37,291 bases of DNA from the IMG/VR virus record IMGVR_UViG_3300042691_013029, positions 1 to 37,291 of that record; one strand, 5' to 3'. The position numbers were made by a program, and so were the translations under genes. The notes below the pieces were generated by a model. The model worked only from the letters and a program-made list of their open reading frames with translations, had not been told where the DNA came from and ran no database searches. Positions 27,096-36,756 of the stretch are shown here, piece after piece (the stretch's first letter is position 1; each line of letters starts with the position of its first letter). The DNA is from a virus.

Positions 27096-27570
27096 CCAGA
27101 CCGGTGCCAAGGTTCTCTTGGAGCAGGCGATGGTCCAGCTCCAGGAGGCCATCAAGCAGGGCATGACCGAGCGCGGCAAGGTTGCCACCGGCGCCACGAT
27201 GAACAGCATCACGCACGAGGTGGTAAGCTACGGCGATGTGCAGGGTGGAACCTTCGGCATTGTTGGTCGCATGGCGGCCAACGAGAACTGGAAGTGGGTC
27301 GGTAACGGACGTGGCCCCGGAAAGCCTCCGCCCATCGCCACTATCGAGCGGTGGCTGGACGCCAAGGGGCTGACGCTGAACGCATGGGCCATCGCTAATA
27401 GGATGGCGAAGGAAGGGAGCCGTGACTACCGCCTCAAGCGCACCAACGTCTTCGAGGATGAGATCACGGGCTGGCAGACAGAGAACGACAACCTGGTCAA
27501 TGCTGCTAACACCTTGGCCGAGGCGATGGCTGAGGTGGTGGTGGTTGACCTTCAAACCGGATTGAGATGA
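27079..27570 (+). CDS. HK97 gp10-like neck/tail protein
   Basis: A 163-aa protein. The N-terminal helix (AKVLLEQAMVQLQEAIKQGM) and the KVATGATMNSITHEVV strand are followed by the WKWVGNGRGPGKPPPIATIE loop and helix. This closely recalls HK97 gp10-family proteins, in which a K-x-x-TG-x-L-x-x-SI pattern leads into strands and a P-x-x-W segment. Such proteins take part in joining head and tail. It overlaps both neighbours by a few bases. Confidence 0.65.
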   Translation: MATSVDQTGAKVLLEQAMVQLQEAIKQGMTERGKVATGATMNSITHEVVSYGDVQGGTFGIVGRMAANENWKWVGNGRGPGKPPPIATIERWLDAKGLTLNAWAIANRMAKEGSRDYRLKRTNVFEDEITGWQTENDNLVNAANTLAEAMAEVVVVDLQTGLR

Positions 27571-28037
27571 GTACAATGACAATCACCATCACGGTGACGG
27601 GCCGCATCGGCGGTAATAATATCACATGGAGCCGCACTGCCAGCGTGGAGGGCCTGCTGGGGGCTGTGCATCGTGTGGGTGAAGGAGTTGTTGAACAACA
27701 ACAAATTCACGCAATGGCGTCTGAGGCGTCTGGCACAGGTGTTGGATTATATAGCACTGGAGCGGCGGTATGCTGTGTTGTGCAAAACGGTGAAGGGACC
27801 ACGACATCGCTGGATATATATGACACGGCCAACAATAGCTATAAGGGGCCTTTGCTTCCTGAAGGCATGCCGTTCATCGTCTACAATGGTGCGGGGGCTG
27901 GCGGCTTCAATGGTGGTATTAACCGAAGTGCCACGTCAACGGATACGCCAACAATTGATATTGACTACATCTTGGTGCAAAGCATCAGTGGTCATGCCCC
28001 TTGGAGTAGCCTAACAGGACTTAAACTCATCAGCTAA
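27567..28037 (+). CDS. Beta-rich tail-region protein A
   Basis: A 156-aa protein of alternating short strands (TMTITITVTGRIGGNNITWS, then GTTTSLDIYDTANNSYKGPL, GMPFIVYNGAGAGGFNGGIN). The N-terminus and general layout are like those of the following gene, so the two may be diverged paralogues. DNA from here to about 28430 is more AT-rich than the flanking structural genes. A surface-exposed tail or tip decoration is inferred from composition and position. Not a family I recognise. Confidence 0.6.
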   Translation: MSTMTITITVTGRIGGNNITWSRTASVEGLLGAVHRVGEGVVEQQQIHAMASEASGTGVGLYSTGAAVCCVVQNGEGTTTSLDIYDTANNSYKGPLLPEGMPFIVYNGAGAGGFNGGINRSATSTDTPTIDIDYILVQSISGHAPWSSLTGLKLIS

Positions 28038-28426
28038 TGGCGACAGCAACATTGACCTTCAGCGCTTCAATGGAGTCTGATGGTGAAACTAAAACAATCG
28101 GGAGTACGGCATCATTCACCGTTAGCTCCATCCAAACTGGAAAGCAGACCATAGGCAATACCTATGAGGTTTTGGCGACGCGCGTTCCTGCAAACACCAC
28201 AATCATCATTTACAACCCATCTACTGTGGATGTGGCTGTGCGTTTGTCATTGGACTTCTATAACACCACCGAATACATCATTTACAATGTTATTGCGGGT
28301 GGATTGTTTGTTGTCCCGCGTCAGCATATCACTGACATTGGCCCATTCGTTGCGACAAATATCACAGATTTACGCGCTCGCACCAGTAGCGGCACTGCCG
28401 ATATCGAATATTGCATCCTGACCTGA
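28037..28426 (+). CDS. Beta-rich tail-region protein B
   Basis: A 129-aa all-beta protein (ATATLTFSASMESDGETKTI, then ATRVPANTTIIIYNPSTVDV, YIIYNVIAGGLFVVPRQHIT). It overlaps the upstream gene by one base and the next gene by one base. AT-rich codons match protein A. The PANTTIIIYNPSTVDVAVRL element resembles a jelly-roll or immunoglobulin-like decoration fold. Placement before two large tail proteins suggests a tail-tip accessory; the function remains open. Confidence 0.6.
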   Translation: MATATLTFSASMESDGETKTIGSTASFTVSSIQTGKQTIGNTYEVLATRVPANTTIIIYNPSTVDVAVRLSLDFYNTTEYIIYNVIAGGLFVVPRQHITDIGPFVATNITDLRARTSSGTADIEYCILT

Positions 28427-29955
28427 TGGCACTATTCCTCTGGCAGCAAGCAAGGCCGTTCGCACCGGTCTACCGCCCGGTGGTCTGGTCGTGGGTGTCC
28501 GACAATTACCCCGTGGTGGGTGGTCAGTTCAATGATGCCATCCTTGGCATCCGACAGCCCACCACGGACGAACTGGATACCTACCAGGGGCTGAGTGCCG
28601 ACGATGTGCTGCTTGAGCATTCACCGCTTGGCATCACCTACTACAACGGGAGCCTGTTCAAGTTCAGCGGGACGACCAACTACAATGGGACGTGGCGCGT
28701 GGTGCGCATCTTGTCCAGCCAACTGATGGTCATCAACGCGCCTTTCAAAGGCGCGGAGGGCGGCGGCAACCTTGAACTGACGTATGGGAACTATACCATG
28801 TTCGCCGAGGTCAGCACCACCAATGGGACCAGCACCACCTATGCCATCAAGCCGGTGTTCAACCCTACGCTGGGACGTTGGGAGATGACCGTGGACATCC
28901 GTGACTTCCTTGCCCGGTCCTTCAAGGACATCAAGGAACTCATCAATACCAGCGACAACCTCATCACCAACGCTGATGGCTACATCAGCATGGGCTACAA
29001 CATCTCGGTCACCGAGGGCTGGGACGTGGTGGACCCTCTGGGCAACATCACCTTCGAGCGCACCAAGGGCGACCGCGGTCAGACGTTCAAAGGCATGCAG
29101 TGCGTCAACGCCGTGCAGCCCTACCATCAGGTGGAGCGCGATGGCAGCATCACGCTCGACTGGCAGGAGGGCATGGAGGGATATGTACGGCAGGGTATTC
29201 TGGGTGAGGAGGATAAGCCGTTCCTGACCTACCTGCCACGGGACGGCAAGGTCACCGTTCGCGATGGCGATGCCTTCTACCTCGCATGGCTGTATGATGG
29301 CGGGCCTAAGGTGATGGCGGCTAACGTGACGTTCCTCAATGCTGCGGGGTCGCCCATCGCTGGGACGCTGACGCTGCACGGCAATCCCGGTGGCGACAGC
29401 ATCGCCTACAAGTCCAACATCCTCAACGTAGGGCCATCGGCGTTCACGATGCCAGCCGGTACGGCCAAGTACTTGGTGACCCTGTTCGTCAACCCAAACA
29501 ACGGGCCGAGGCAGATTAGTGAGTCGTTCTACTTCACGGTAGCGCCCTGCAAGGGCATCAACAAGCGGTGGTACTACCTCAACAAGCTGGGGGGCGTGGA
29601 CGCCTTCACCTTCGAGGACCAGGAGACGCGGCAGATGTCGGTGCGCCGTGAGGTCATCAGCAAGCCGACCATGCCCACCGCGTTCAACAACAACGAGTGG
29701 CAGACGCGGGTGTGGCGGGTGGAGCCGCAGCGCAAGTACACCATCACCAGCGGCTACCTCCAGCCGGTGATGCTGCGCCGCATTGCGGAGGACATGTTCG
29801 AGAGTCCCAACATCTTCACGGAGATCAGGCCCGGATGGTGGACGAACATCATCCCCATCACCTCGGACGTGGCAGGCGACAGCGACAGCAGCCGCATGGA
29901 GCGGTTCGTGATCCAATACCAGCTCGGCGTTGACAATCAGACCCAGCGCACATGA
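28426..29955 (+). CDS. Large tail-associated structural protein, 509 aa
   Basis: A 509-aa beta-rich protein. It begins ALFLWQQARPFAPVYRPVVW and has strands throughout, with a GTWRVVRILSSQLMVINAPF segment near residue 85 and a C-terminal region rich in Arg and Trp (EWQTRVWRVEPQRKYTITSG). No enzymatic motif is visible. ATG 28426 overlaps the preceding stop (TGATG), and a 4-nt overlap links it to the next gene. Proteins of this size next to a baseplate-like gene are usually distal-tail or tip components; this is inference from synteny. Confidence 0.6.
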   Translation: MALFLWQQARPFAPVYRPVVWSWVSDNYPVVGGQFNDAILGIRQPTTDELDTYQGLSADDVLLEHSPLGITYYNGSLFKFSGTTNYNGTWRVVRILSSQLMVINAPFKGAEGGGNLELTYGNYTMFAEVSTTNGTSTTYAIKPVFNPTLGRWEMTVDIRDFLARSFKDIKELINTSDNLITNADGYISMGYNISVTEGWDVVDPLGNITFERTKGDRGQTFKGMQCVNAVQPYHQVERDGSITLDWQEGMEGYVRQGILGEEDKPFLTYLPRDGKVTVRDGDAFYLAWLYDGGPKVMAANVTFLNAAGSPIAGTLTLHGNPGGDSIAYKSNILNVGPSAFTMPAGTAKYLVTLFVNPNNGPRQISESFYFTVAPCKGINKRWYYLNKLGGVDAFTFEDQETRQMSVRREVISKPTMPTAFNNNEWQTRVWRVEPQRKYTITSGYLQPVMLRRIAEDMFESPNIFTEIRPGWWTNIIPITSDVAGDSDSSRMERFVIQYQLGVDNQTQRT

Positions 29956-31913
29956 GGACCGTCATCAATGGCACCGAGCTATACCTTGCACCCGACGACC
30001 TACCTGAGTTCAGCTACTCACTCACTGAGCTGACGGACTACAGCAAGGTCAAGGGGGCTACGTCCACGTCATTCGAGCTGCCTGCCACCAATGGCACCAG
30101 GGTGGCCCTCGGTGGCCCATCGATGCAGGAGGAGGTGGAGACATCGGTGCCCATCCGCATCGGCAACGAGGGGCAGATCCTCTTTGAGGGAACATGTAGG
30201 CCGGTGGAATGGAACGACGACACCATCACCATTGAGGCGTATGGCGACAACGCTACATGGATAGCTGAGGCCAAGAACACCAAGGCAAATACCTTGGACC
30301 TCGGCACCAGCGGCCAGGTGGAGAACATCATGCAGGAAGATAGCTGGGTCAATGAGGACCGGGCCGACGTGTACCCGCTCATCGACTACGGCAGGTTCTA
30401 CAACTTCACCGCCTCGACCAACGTCATCGAGCAATACTTATACCCTGCCGTCAGGGTGTGGAAGGTATTGCAGGCATTCTTCCAAGGGCAGGGCTACACG
30501 GTCAAAGCGCAGGGTGGGTTCACGCGCCTCTTCAAGAAGCTCATCATCCCATACAACGGTGGGCCTGTCAACTTCCGTGGAGAGTTCTACGAGCCGCAGA
30601 GTTTCAGGCTGCTAGCATCGGTGGCCGCTGATGCTTCGAGCGGCCTCCCATTCACGCTTGCCATTGGCGACCCTGCTGGCATAGCCCAGAACACCGGCAC
30701 ATACTATGACAACTATGTGCCGGTCAATGATGCGCGGTACCGGTTCCGCTTCGATGGCGGCTTCACCGTGACGCGCAACGGCACGGCGGCACAGGTATCA
30801 CCTACCACGCAGTTGGCATTCCGGATGCAACGGTACAATGCTCCGCTGCTGCCGTGGACCACCATCGCCACGCGGACCTTTCCGCTGGTGTGGAATGGCA
30901 GCGCCGTCACCACGCAGAGCTTTCCCATCGCCGAGGACCTCTTTGAGGTTGCGCTCGAGGAAGGCGAGAGATACCGCATCGTGGCGTACACCATCGCCGA
31001 CTTCGGACCTGCCGACACGGTCCTGCTCAACCAAGGGAGCCGCATGGACGGCCAGTTGGTAGGCTGGAACGGGTGGCAGGACCTGGTTGACTTCGACATC
31101 GCTGCCACCATCGACAAGGGGCTGTCGGTGGCTGACATTATCAGCACGCTGGTCAACGTCTTCCGCCTTGTTGTGCGCACAGACCAAGCGACCAACGAGG
31201 TGGTCTTCCAACATCTGGACGACTATCTGCGCGACATCGACAGCGGCATCGACTGGAGGGACAGGCTGAGTCACAACGAGCCGCCAACGAAAGTCGCAGC
31301 GGACCTCCCATCGCGTTACATTTTCAGGTGGGCCGATGATACTTCAGACAAACAGATCAGAGAGCATGACGAGTTCTATGGGCGTGCGCTTGGTGAGGGA
31401 GTGTACGAGATGGGCGGTATAGGAGAGGAGATAGAGGTGACATTGAAGTTCGCGCCAACCAATACGAAGGGCCGCTTTGATGACCTCATGATACCGGCAA
31501 TCGAGAAAGACGACGACGGCTCGCAGGGTGTTGACCATCTGAACATCAAGCCGCGCATGCTGGTGTTTGCTGGACTGACGCCTGGGAACTGGACCTTTGA
31601 TGGTGTGGGACGGACCAGCTACCCGCGTGCCTACTTTCAGGGCAATGGTGTACCGGATCAGTCCCTTGACTTCGGCAGCGACTGGAGGCAGGGCACGTTG
31701 GATGCGTTCTGGCGCAACAGCCTTGAGCGCAGCAAGCTACCAAGTCTGCGCGGGGAGTTCAGGGTGTACGACGACGAGTTCATGGGCTTCGACTTCGCGC
31801 GGCCACGGCTGGTGAACGACGGCCACGGCGACGTGTGGATGTACGTCCAAACGGTGAAGGGCAAGAAGTTCGGCGATGATGACCTGGTGGAGTGTGAGCT
31901 AATACCTGTCTGA
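29952..31913 (+). CDS. Baseplate / distal tail-like protein, 653 aa
   Basis: A 653-aa protein. The N-terminus ([20 protein letters not shown], then [20 protein letters not shown]) shows the 'S-T-x-F-x-L-P-x-T-x-x-N' strand common in Bacteroidota phage tail proteins that begin the baseplate. A middle helical part ([20 protein letters not shown]) and a C-terminal beta domain with aromatic residues follow. I see no hydrolase motif. It is encoded between the 509-aa protein and the tape measure, so it likely sits at the distal tail. Confidence 0.65.
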   Translation: MRTVINGTELYLAPDDLPEFSYSLTELTDYSKVKGATSTSFELPATNGTRVALGGPSMQEEVETSVPIRIGNEGQILFEGTCRPVEWNDDTITIEAYGDNATWIAEAKNTKANTLDLGTSGQVENIMQEDSWVNEDRADVYPLIDYGRFYNFTASTNVIEQYLYPAVRVWKVLQAFFQGQGYTVKAQGGFTRLFKKLIIPYNGGPVNFRGEFYEPQSFRLLASVAADASSGLPFTLAIGDPAGIAQNTGTYYDNYVPVNDARYRFRFDGGFTVTRNGTAAQVSPTTQLAFRMQRYNAPLLPWTTIATRTFPLVWNGSAVTTQSFPIAEDLFEVALEEGERYRIVAYTIADFGPADTVLLNQGSRMDGQLVGWNGWQDLVDFDIAATIDKGLSVADIISTLVNVFRLVVRTDQATNEVVFQHLDDYLRDIDSGIDWRDRLSHNEPPTKVAADLPSRYIFRWADDTSDKQIREHDEFYGRALGEGVYEMGGIGEEIEVTLKFAPTNTKGRFDDLMIPAIEKDDDGSQGVDHLNIKPRMLVFAGLTPGNWTFDGVGRTSYPRAYFQGNGVPDQSLDFGSDWRQGTLDAFWRNSLERSKLPSLRGEFRVYDDEFMGFDFARPRLVNDGHGDVWMYVQTVKGKKFGDDDLVECELIPV

Positions 31914-31915
31914 CG

Positions 31916-34303
31916 ATGGCACAGAAGGAGATTGTGATGAACATCAAGCTGGATGCCGGAGAGGCTATCCAGCAACTCAAGGAGCTTGCCGTCAATACCG
32001 GCGAGCTGAAGGACAGGAAGAAGCTGCTCAACGACGAGATCAAGGCAGAGGAGAAAGCCTTGAAGGAGTTGGCGAAGCTACAGGCGCAGGGCATCAACGT
32101 TGACAAGCAGCTCGTTGCACAGGAGGAGAAGCTGGCCCGCGTCCGGAAGCAGAACAGGGAAGAGATAGCCCTGCTCGACACCGCGCTCCGTGGCAACAGC
32201 GGCCGGATGCGGGAGCTGACCAACGACGTCAGCAAGCTCACGGACGAGGGCCTGCGGTTCCGGGACAAGATGGCCGACGCCTTCAGCGAGGCTGCGGAGA
32301 CGGCTATCAAGCCGCTGCGCGTTCAGATACGCGAGGCGCGGCTGGAGGCACAAAAGGCGTTCGATACATTCGGTGCAGGCAGCGAGGAGTTCAGGAAGGC
32401 GGCTGAGGCTGTTGACGACCTTGACGACAAGCAGAAGGCCCTCAACGCTCGCATTGGGGCCATCGATGCGGAGGGCAAGGTCGAGACCTTTGGCAAGGCG
32501 CTGCAAGGGGTGGCTGGTGCGTTCAGCGTGGCACAGGGTGCAGCGGCTCTCTTTGGCGGCGAGAACCAGGCAGTGGAGCAGGCCCTGCTCAAGGTGCAGG
32601 CTGCTATGGCTATCCAGCAGGGCATCAGCGGTCTGGTAGAAGGAGCCAAGGCTGCAAAGGCGCTGGCGATGTCGGTTGGCCTTGTTGGTCCTGCGGCGCA
32701 GGCTGGCAGCGTTGGTATCAATGGCCTGAAGGCGGCGCTAATCACGAGCGGTATCGGTGCGGCTGTGGTCCTCATCGGCACGCTGGCCTCGTCCATGCTT
32801 GACCTTGCGGAGAACACCGAGAAGGCCAAGGTAGCTGAGGAAGGCAGGCAGAAGGCAGCGGCTAAGACTGCTGACCTGAAGTTGGCCGAGATATCGCTGG
32901 ACGAGGAACTGGCTGTGCTGGCTGGCACGCGAACCCAGTTGGAGGTTGACAAGGCAAGGGCACAGCGTGAGAGCGTCAAGAGTATTGAGGAAGAGGCCAA
33001 GGCGCTCAAAGAAGCCAAGCAGCAGTATGCCGAGAATGAGGCGGAAATCAAGAAACTTGAGGCTACTGGCAACCGCTACAATAATGCTCAGATCCTGTTC
33101 CTCAAAGAGCAGAACGCTGACCTTGATAAGACCATCAAGGCGAACCGCGCGGTCATTGTTCAGGCTGACGAGAACCTTCAGAAGACGCTACAACTCCTTG
33201 ATGCGAGGGATGCGCAGGCCAAGGCATCCGAGGCCGAGGCCGCTGCCGGGCAGAAGACGCTCGACACGGACACCAAGCGCATCGACGCGACCGAGCAACT
33301 GACGCAGGCGCAGGAGGAATACAACGCCAAGCTGGAGCGCGAGGCACAGCTGCGCAACATTGAACTGCTCAACGAGAACCTGCGCCGTGAGGAGGAACTC
33401 ATCAATGCATTCACGGACAGCAAGCTCACCACGTTGCAGCGTGAGGAGAACGCCATCCGTGACAAGTACTTCGCCGATATTGAGAATGCCAGTCTTAGCG
33501 CGGAGGCGAGGACTGCGGCGGAGAAGCTGATGCAGGCTGAGCTGGATGCCCTCCGCAAGAAGTATGCTCAGGTCCAAACGTCCGACGATGAGAAGCGGCT
33601 GGAGGAATACACCGCGTTCCTTGAGGCGCAGAAGACTGCGGAGCAGGGACTGGCACAGGCACGCATCGATGCAGCAACGGCTGTGGTGTCTGCCTTGCAG
33701 GGGCTTGCTGCTGAGGGGTCAAACCTTGGCAAGGCCTTGTTCGCCCTCGAAAAGGCAGTAGCCATCGGCAATGTCATCATCCAATTGCAGCGTCAGATAG
33801 CCGCCATCAACACGGCCACGGAGATTGCCAAGGTGTCTGCTGCCACACTTGGACCAGCAGCACCAGCAGCCATCGTCGCTGTCGAGGCAAAGCGCATTGC
33901 TGACCTTGCACGAGCCAAGGTGCAGGCGGCCACCTCCATCGCCGTCATTGGTGCGCAGGCCATCAAGGGCTTCAGCGAGGGTGGTTACACCGGCCCCGGC
34001 GGCAAGTACGAGCCTGCCGGTGTCGTCCACCGTGGCGAGTATGTGCTGCCCCAAGAGGTCGTTCGTGCCATTGGTGTGGACCGCCTCGACATCCTGCGCG
34101 ACATGTACACCAGCGCGGCACCAGGTCGTGGCCGCTATGCCACCGGTGGACTGGTGCAGGCCACTCTCGACAGCAGTAGTATCTTGGCAGCTAACAACGC
34201 CGCTGCCATGTCCACGATGAACCTGCAACCGGTCCTGCCCATTGAGAGCCTACGGTCGGTGCAGAACCGTGTGGCGGTGCGCGAAGCACGAGCAACCCTA
34301 TGA
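31916..34303 (+). CDS. Tape measure protein
   Basis: A 795-aa protein with long coiled coils (residues about 10-190, e.g. [20 protein letters not shown]) and again about 330-610. Hydrophobic segments lie near 200-300 ([20 protein letters not shown]). The C-terminus has the [24 protein letters not shown] element typical of tape measures. At about 0.15 nm per residue it would set a tail near 120 nm, in keeping with a siphovirus. It starts 2 nt after the baseplate-like gene. Confidence 0.92.
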   Translation: MAQKEIVMNIKLDAGEAIQQLKELAVNTGELKDRKKLLNDEIKAEEKALKELAKLQAQGINVDKQLVAQEEKLARVRKQNREEIALLDTALRGNSGRMRELTNDVSKLTDEGLRFRDKMADAFSEAAETAIKPLRVQIREARLEAQKAFDTFGAGSEEFRKAAEAVDDLDDKQKALNARIGAIDAEGKVETFGKALQGVAGAFSVAQGAAALFGGENQAVEQALLKVQAAMAIQQGISGLVEGAKAAKALAMSVGLVGPAAQAGSVGINGLKAALITSGIGAAVVLIGTLASSMLDLAENTEKAKVAEEGRQKAAAKTADLKLAEISLDEELAVLAGTRTQLEVDKARAQRESVKSIEEEAKALKEAKQQYAENEAEIKKLEATGNRYNNAQILFLKEQNADLDKTIKANRAVIVQADENLQKTLQLLDARDAQAKASEAEAAAGQKTLDTDTKRIDATEQLTQAQEEYNAKLEREAQLRNIELLNENLRREEELINAFTDSKLTTLQREENAIRDKYFADIENASLSAEARTAAEKLMQAELDALRKKYAQVQTSDDEKRLEEYTAFLEAQKTAEQGLAQARIDAATAVVSALQGLAAEGSNLGKALFALEKAVAIGNVIIQLQRQIAAINTATEIAKVSAATLGPAAPAAIVAVEAKRIADLARAKVQAATSIAVIGAQAIKGFSEGGYTGPGGKYEPAGVVHRGEYVLPQEVVRAIGVDRLDILRDMYTSAAPGRGRYATGGLVQATLDSSSILAANNAAAMSTMNLQPVLPIESLRSVQNRVAVREARATL

Positions 34304-34563
34304 GCAAGGTCCGCGACGAACTCATCAGCATCCTCAAAGACAAGCACGGTGACAGCCCCATCGTGGAGCATGTCATCGACAGCCTCTACGCCTGCGGGGC
34401 CTTGGATGATGGCCTGATGCGTCGGGCCGTGGTGTATGAGTTGTTCTACGACCGGCTGGCGAACAGCGCCACCAGCACGCGGCAGGTGGAGTTCGACTTG
34501 GCCTTTGAGTATGACATGACCCGCTCGACGGTCCAGTACATAATTAGGCGCTCGGTGGCCTAA
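34300..34563 (+). CDS. Small HTH-like protein after the tape measure
   Basis: An 87-aa protein whose ATG overlaps the tape measure stop (ATGA). Helices ([20 protein letters not shown], then [20 protein letters not shown]) lead to [20 protein letters not shown], in which a turn and helix like an HTH recognition element ([14 protein letters not shown]) end the protein. It could bind DNA and control the next operon, whose candidate late-promoter element overlaps its stop codon. This is inference. Confidence 0.7.
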   Translation: MSKVRDELISILKDKHGDSPIVEHVIDSLYACGALDDGLMRRAVVYELFYDRLANSATSTRQVEFDLAFEYDMTRSTVQYIIRRSVA

Positions 34564-34587
34564 AGGTTCGGCCCCTTTGCCTATTTG
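34556..34587 (+). promoter_or_regulatory. Candidate late promoter of the protease-capsid operon
   Basis: TGGCCTAAAGGTTCGGCC (34556-34573) differs at one base from the element at 26560-26577 and lies 52 nt before ATG 34608 (53 nt in the other case). A weak -7-like CCTATTTG follows at 34580-34587. Confidence 0.6.
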
Positions 34588-34607
34588 TCCGCTGGACCTT
34601 TGTGTCT

Positions 34608-35687
34608 ATGCGGCCATCCAACATTAGGTGTCAGCAGTCTGAGCAGGGCGTAGAGCTTGCCATCCTTGGCGAGATCACCAGCTACACGGCGGCGGACATT
34701 ATCGCCGCTCTCAACTTCTTCCGGGACCGTCCTGCCACCATCACCATGATGAGCGGCGGCGGTGACGCATTTGCCTCGCTTGGCATCTACGACTTCATCA
34801 AGGGCCGGGACGTAACGGTGCGCATCTATGGCATCGCAGCCAGTGGTGCGGCCATCGTGGCGGCAGGTGCCAAGAACACCGAGATGGCGGCAGGTGCCTT
34901 CCTCATGATCCACAACGCTTACAGCGTGGTGGATGGCGAGGGCGATGACGTGCTTGCCTCCATCAACGAGCGGCAGGTGGACATCTTCTCGGCCCGCACC
35001 GGCATGAGGAAGGACAAGGTCAAGAAGATGCTGGAGGATGAGACATTCCTCTCGGCACAGGAAGCAAAGGACATGGGCTTCGCCGATGTGGTCTTCGACC
35101 CCATGAAGATGGCGGCAAGCCTCAACACCATGAAGACGATGGAAGAAGTAATGCAGACCGCCACCGAGCAGGTGGTGGAGACGACCATCACCGAGCAGGT
35201 GGTGGAGACGCCGACCACCGACCCCGGTGATGAGCAGCCGGAGGAGGTCATTGAGGTGGAGGTTCCGCTGAGCGTGACCGAGGCCGTACAGGCTGCGGTG
35301 CGCGGGCACATCAAGGCTAAGGTGAGCGTGGCTGCCAAGTACGGCGAGATCGTGGCGAGCCTGACCCAAGAGGTGAAGGCCCTGCGTGCCCAACTGGATG
35401 AGGCCAACGCTGCCGTGGAAGCCGCAGAGGCTAAGGCCACCGAGGCTGGTGCCGACGCTGCCAAGGTCGCTGAGGCAGAGGCCAAGGCCGCAGAGGCTGT
35501 GCAGCAGGTGGAGGCCCTCAAGGCCACGCCGCTTGAGCAGCCGGTGGTCAGCGATGCACAGCCCACCGCTGTGGTGCCTGGTGCTCCTGTCAAGCAGACC
35601 AACAACCCGGCCACCGCTCACGCTGAGCGCATGGCTCGGACACTCGAAAAACTCGACCGAAAGTTCGGTCTTAAACCCAATAACTGA
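34608..35687 (+). CDS. Prohead protease (ClpP-like) fused to scaffold
   Basis: A 359-aa protein. The N-terminal domain (about residues 1-185) is ClpP-like: TITMMSGGGDAFASLGIYDF, the nucleophile Ser79 in GIAASGAA, and His102 in FLMIHNAY, followed by the usual TGMRKDKVKKMLEDETFLSA helix. The C-terminal part (about 186-359) is Glu/Ala/Val-rich with coiled-coil character and Thr-rich repeats (EQVVETTITEQVVETPTT), as in scaffold domains. It would build the prohead and then cleave itself and capsid tails. ATG 34608 is chosen over GTG 34602 because it begins after the promoter element. Confidence 0.85.
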   Translation: MRPSNIRCQQSEQGVELAILGEITSYTAADIIAALNFFRDRPATITMMSGGGDAFASLGIYDFIKGRDVTVRIYGIAASGAAIVAAGAKNTEMAAGAFLMIHNAYSVVDGEGDDVLASINERQVDIFSARTGMRKDKVKKMLEDETFLSAQEAKDMGFADVVFDPMKMAASLNTMKTMEEVMQTATEQVVETTITEQVVETPTTDPGDEQPEEVIEVEVPLSVTEAVQAAVRGHIKAKVSVAAKYGEIVASLTQEVKALRAQLDEANAAVEAAEAKATEAGADAAKVAEAEAKAAEAVQQVEALKATPLEQPVVSDAQPTAVVPGAPVKQTNNPATAHAERMARTLEKLDRKFGLKPNN

Positions 35688-35689
35688 CA

Positions 35690-36691
35690 ATGGCACTGGT
35701 TTACTCCGGGTTGACCCAATGGGTTGACGAGTCCCGGCTCGATTTCTACCTTGACGCTGTGGCGTCGAACGACGTGCTGCCCTTCGTGCGGCAGTATGGT
35801 CAAGTGATCACTGGTGTGAAGGCCGACAGCATCAAGCTGCCCCGCCTGAGCAGCAGCATTACCATCGCCGATGGAGCAAGCTGCTTCACCGACATCGATG
35901 GCAACAACGACAGCACCATCTCGCAGGCCACCATCACCCTGAGCAAGGGCCTGGTGCGTGACCAGATCTGCGTGCATGGTCTGGAGGACTACTACACCGC
36001 TCAGGGCCTCAACGCAGGTCAGCACTACACCGGCCTCGGTGCCTTTGAGGCTGGCATCCTTCAGAGCGTGGCCGGTGAGGTGGGGAAGGCTATCGGCTCC
36101 GCCATGTGGACCGGCAGCGCCAACTTCATCTCGAGCGGCTGGACCGACCTGCTGTACGCTGCCAACCTTGGTACCGGCACGGGTGGTAGCATCCTCGGCA
36201 CCAGCACGCCCACGAGCGGTGGTAGCGCTGGCACGGACGCTGCCGGTGTGTTCAACATCTGCACGAGCCTGCTGAACGCTGCCATGGCCGATGTGGACTT
36301 CGCCAGCGAGGTCATCAGCGGTCAGGCCGTTATCGTGATGAGCCCGCAGGAGTTCCTGCTGCTCCAGCAGAACTACACCAAGCTGTACGGTGGCAACACG
36401 CTGGTGCCTGCCCTCGACACGCTCAACGGTGGCACCTTCGCCACCATCCAGTTCCCCGGCACCCGTGTGAACGTGGTGACGCAGAACTTCCTGACCGGCA
36501 CCGGCACCATCATCCTGAGCCGTCGCGGTAACTTCGTGACCGCCCTCGATCTGGAGAGTGACTTCACGAACATCTTGATGGGCCTCGACCAGTACCAGGA
36601 GAACATCTGGTGGAAGTTCCGCTTCAAGGCTGGCGTGGGCTTCCGCGACCTGTCTGGCAACTCCATCAAGTACTGGGGTCCTGCTTCCTAA
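35690..36691 (+). CDS. Major capsid protein
   Basis: A 333-aa protein starting 2 nt after the protease-scaffold gene. It has LTQWVDESRLDFYLDAVASN at the start, a central helix-rich part with EAGILQSVAGEVGKAIGSAM, a Gly/Ser/Thr-rich loop (TGGSILGTSTPTSGGSAGTD) and a C-terminal beta domain ending in FRDLSGNSIKYWGPAS. Size and gene order protease-scaffold-capsid fit an HK97-fold major capsid protein. The absence of an N-terminal delta-domain is consistent with a separate scaffold. Confidence 0.82.
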   Translation: MALVYSGLTQWVDESRLDFYLDAVASNDVLPFVRQYGQVITGVKADSIKLPRLSSSITIADGASCFTDIDGNNDSTISQATITLSKGLVRDQICVHGLEDYYTAQGLNAGQHYTGLGAFEAGILQSVAGEVGKAIGSAMWTGSANFISSGWTDLLYAANLGTGTGGSILGTSTPTSGGSAGTDAAGVFNICTSLLNAAMADVDFASEVISGQAVIVMSPQEFLLLQQNYTKLYGGNTLVPALDTLNGGTFATIQFPGTRVNVVTQNFLTGTGTIILSRRGNFVTALDLESDFTNILMGLDQYQENIWWKFRFKAGVGFRDLSGNSIKYWGPAS

Positions 36692-36706
36692 CTAACCATG
36701 GGTGAG

Positions 36707-36736
36707 ACCAGCGCAGCCCCGTAAGGCTGCGCTGGT
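36707..36736 (+). terminator. Strong hairpin after the capsid gene
   Basis: A 12-bp perfect stem (ACCAGCGCAGCC 36707-36718 with GGCTGCGCTGGT 36725-36736) has a 6-nt loop CCGTAA. No T-run follows, so it may limit, rather than end, transcription into the next gene, or protect capsid mRNA from decay. Confidence 0.65.
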
Positions 36737-36756
36737 GAACCCGAACACCACAACGA

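Noticed and set aside
28621-29916. 431-codon minus-strand frame
   Set aside because: It lies wholly opposite the 509-aa tail gene; GC-rich coding DNA often leaves one antisense frame open. No protein pattern is seen.
34581-35696. 371-codon minus-strand frame rich in His and Leu
   Set aside because: It is antisense to the prohead protease-scaffold gene, with a composition typical of shadow frames.
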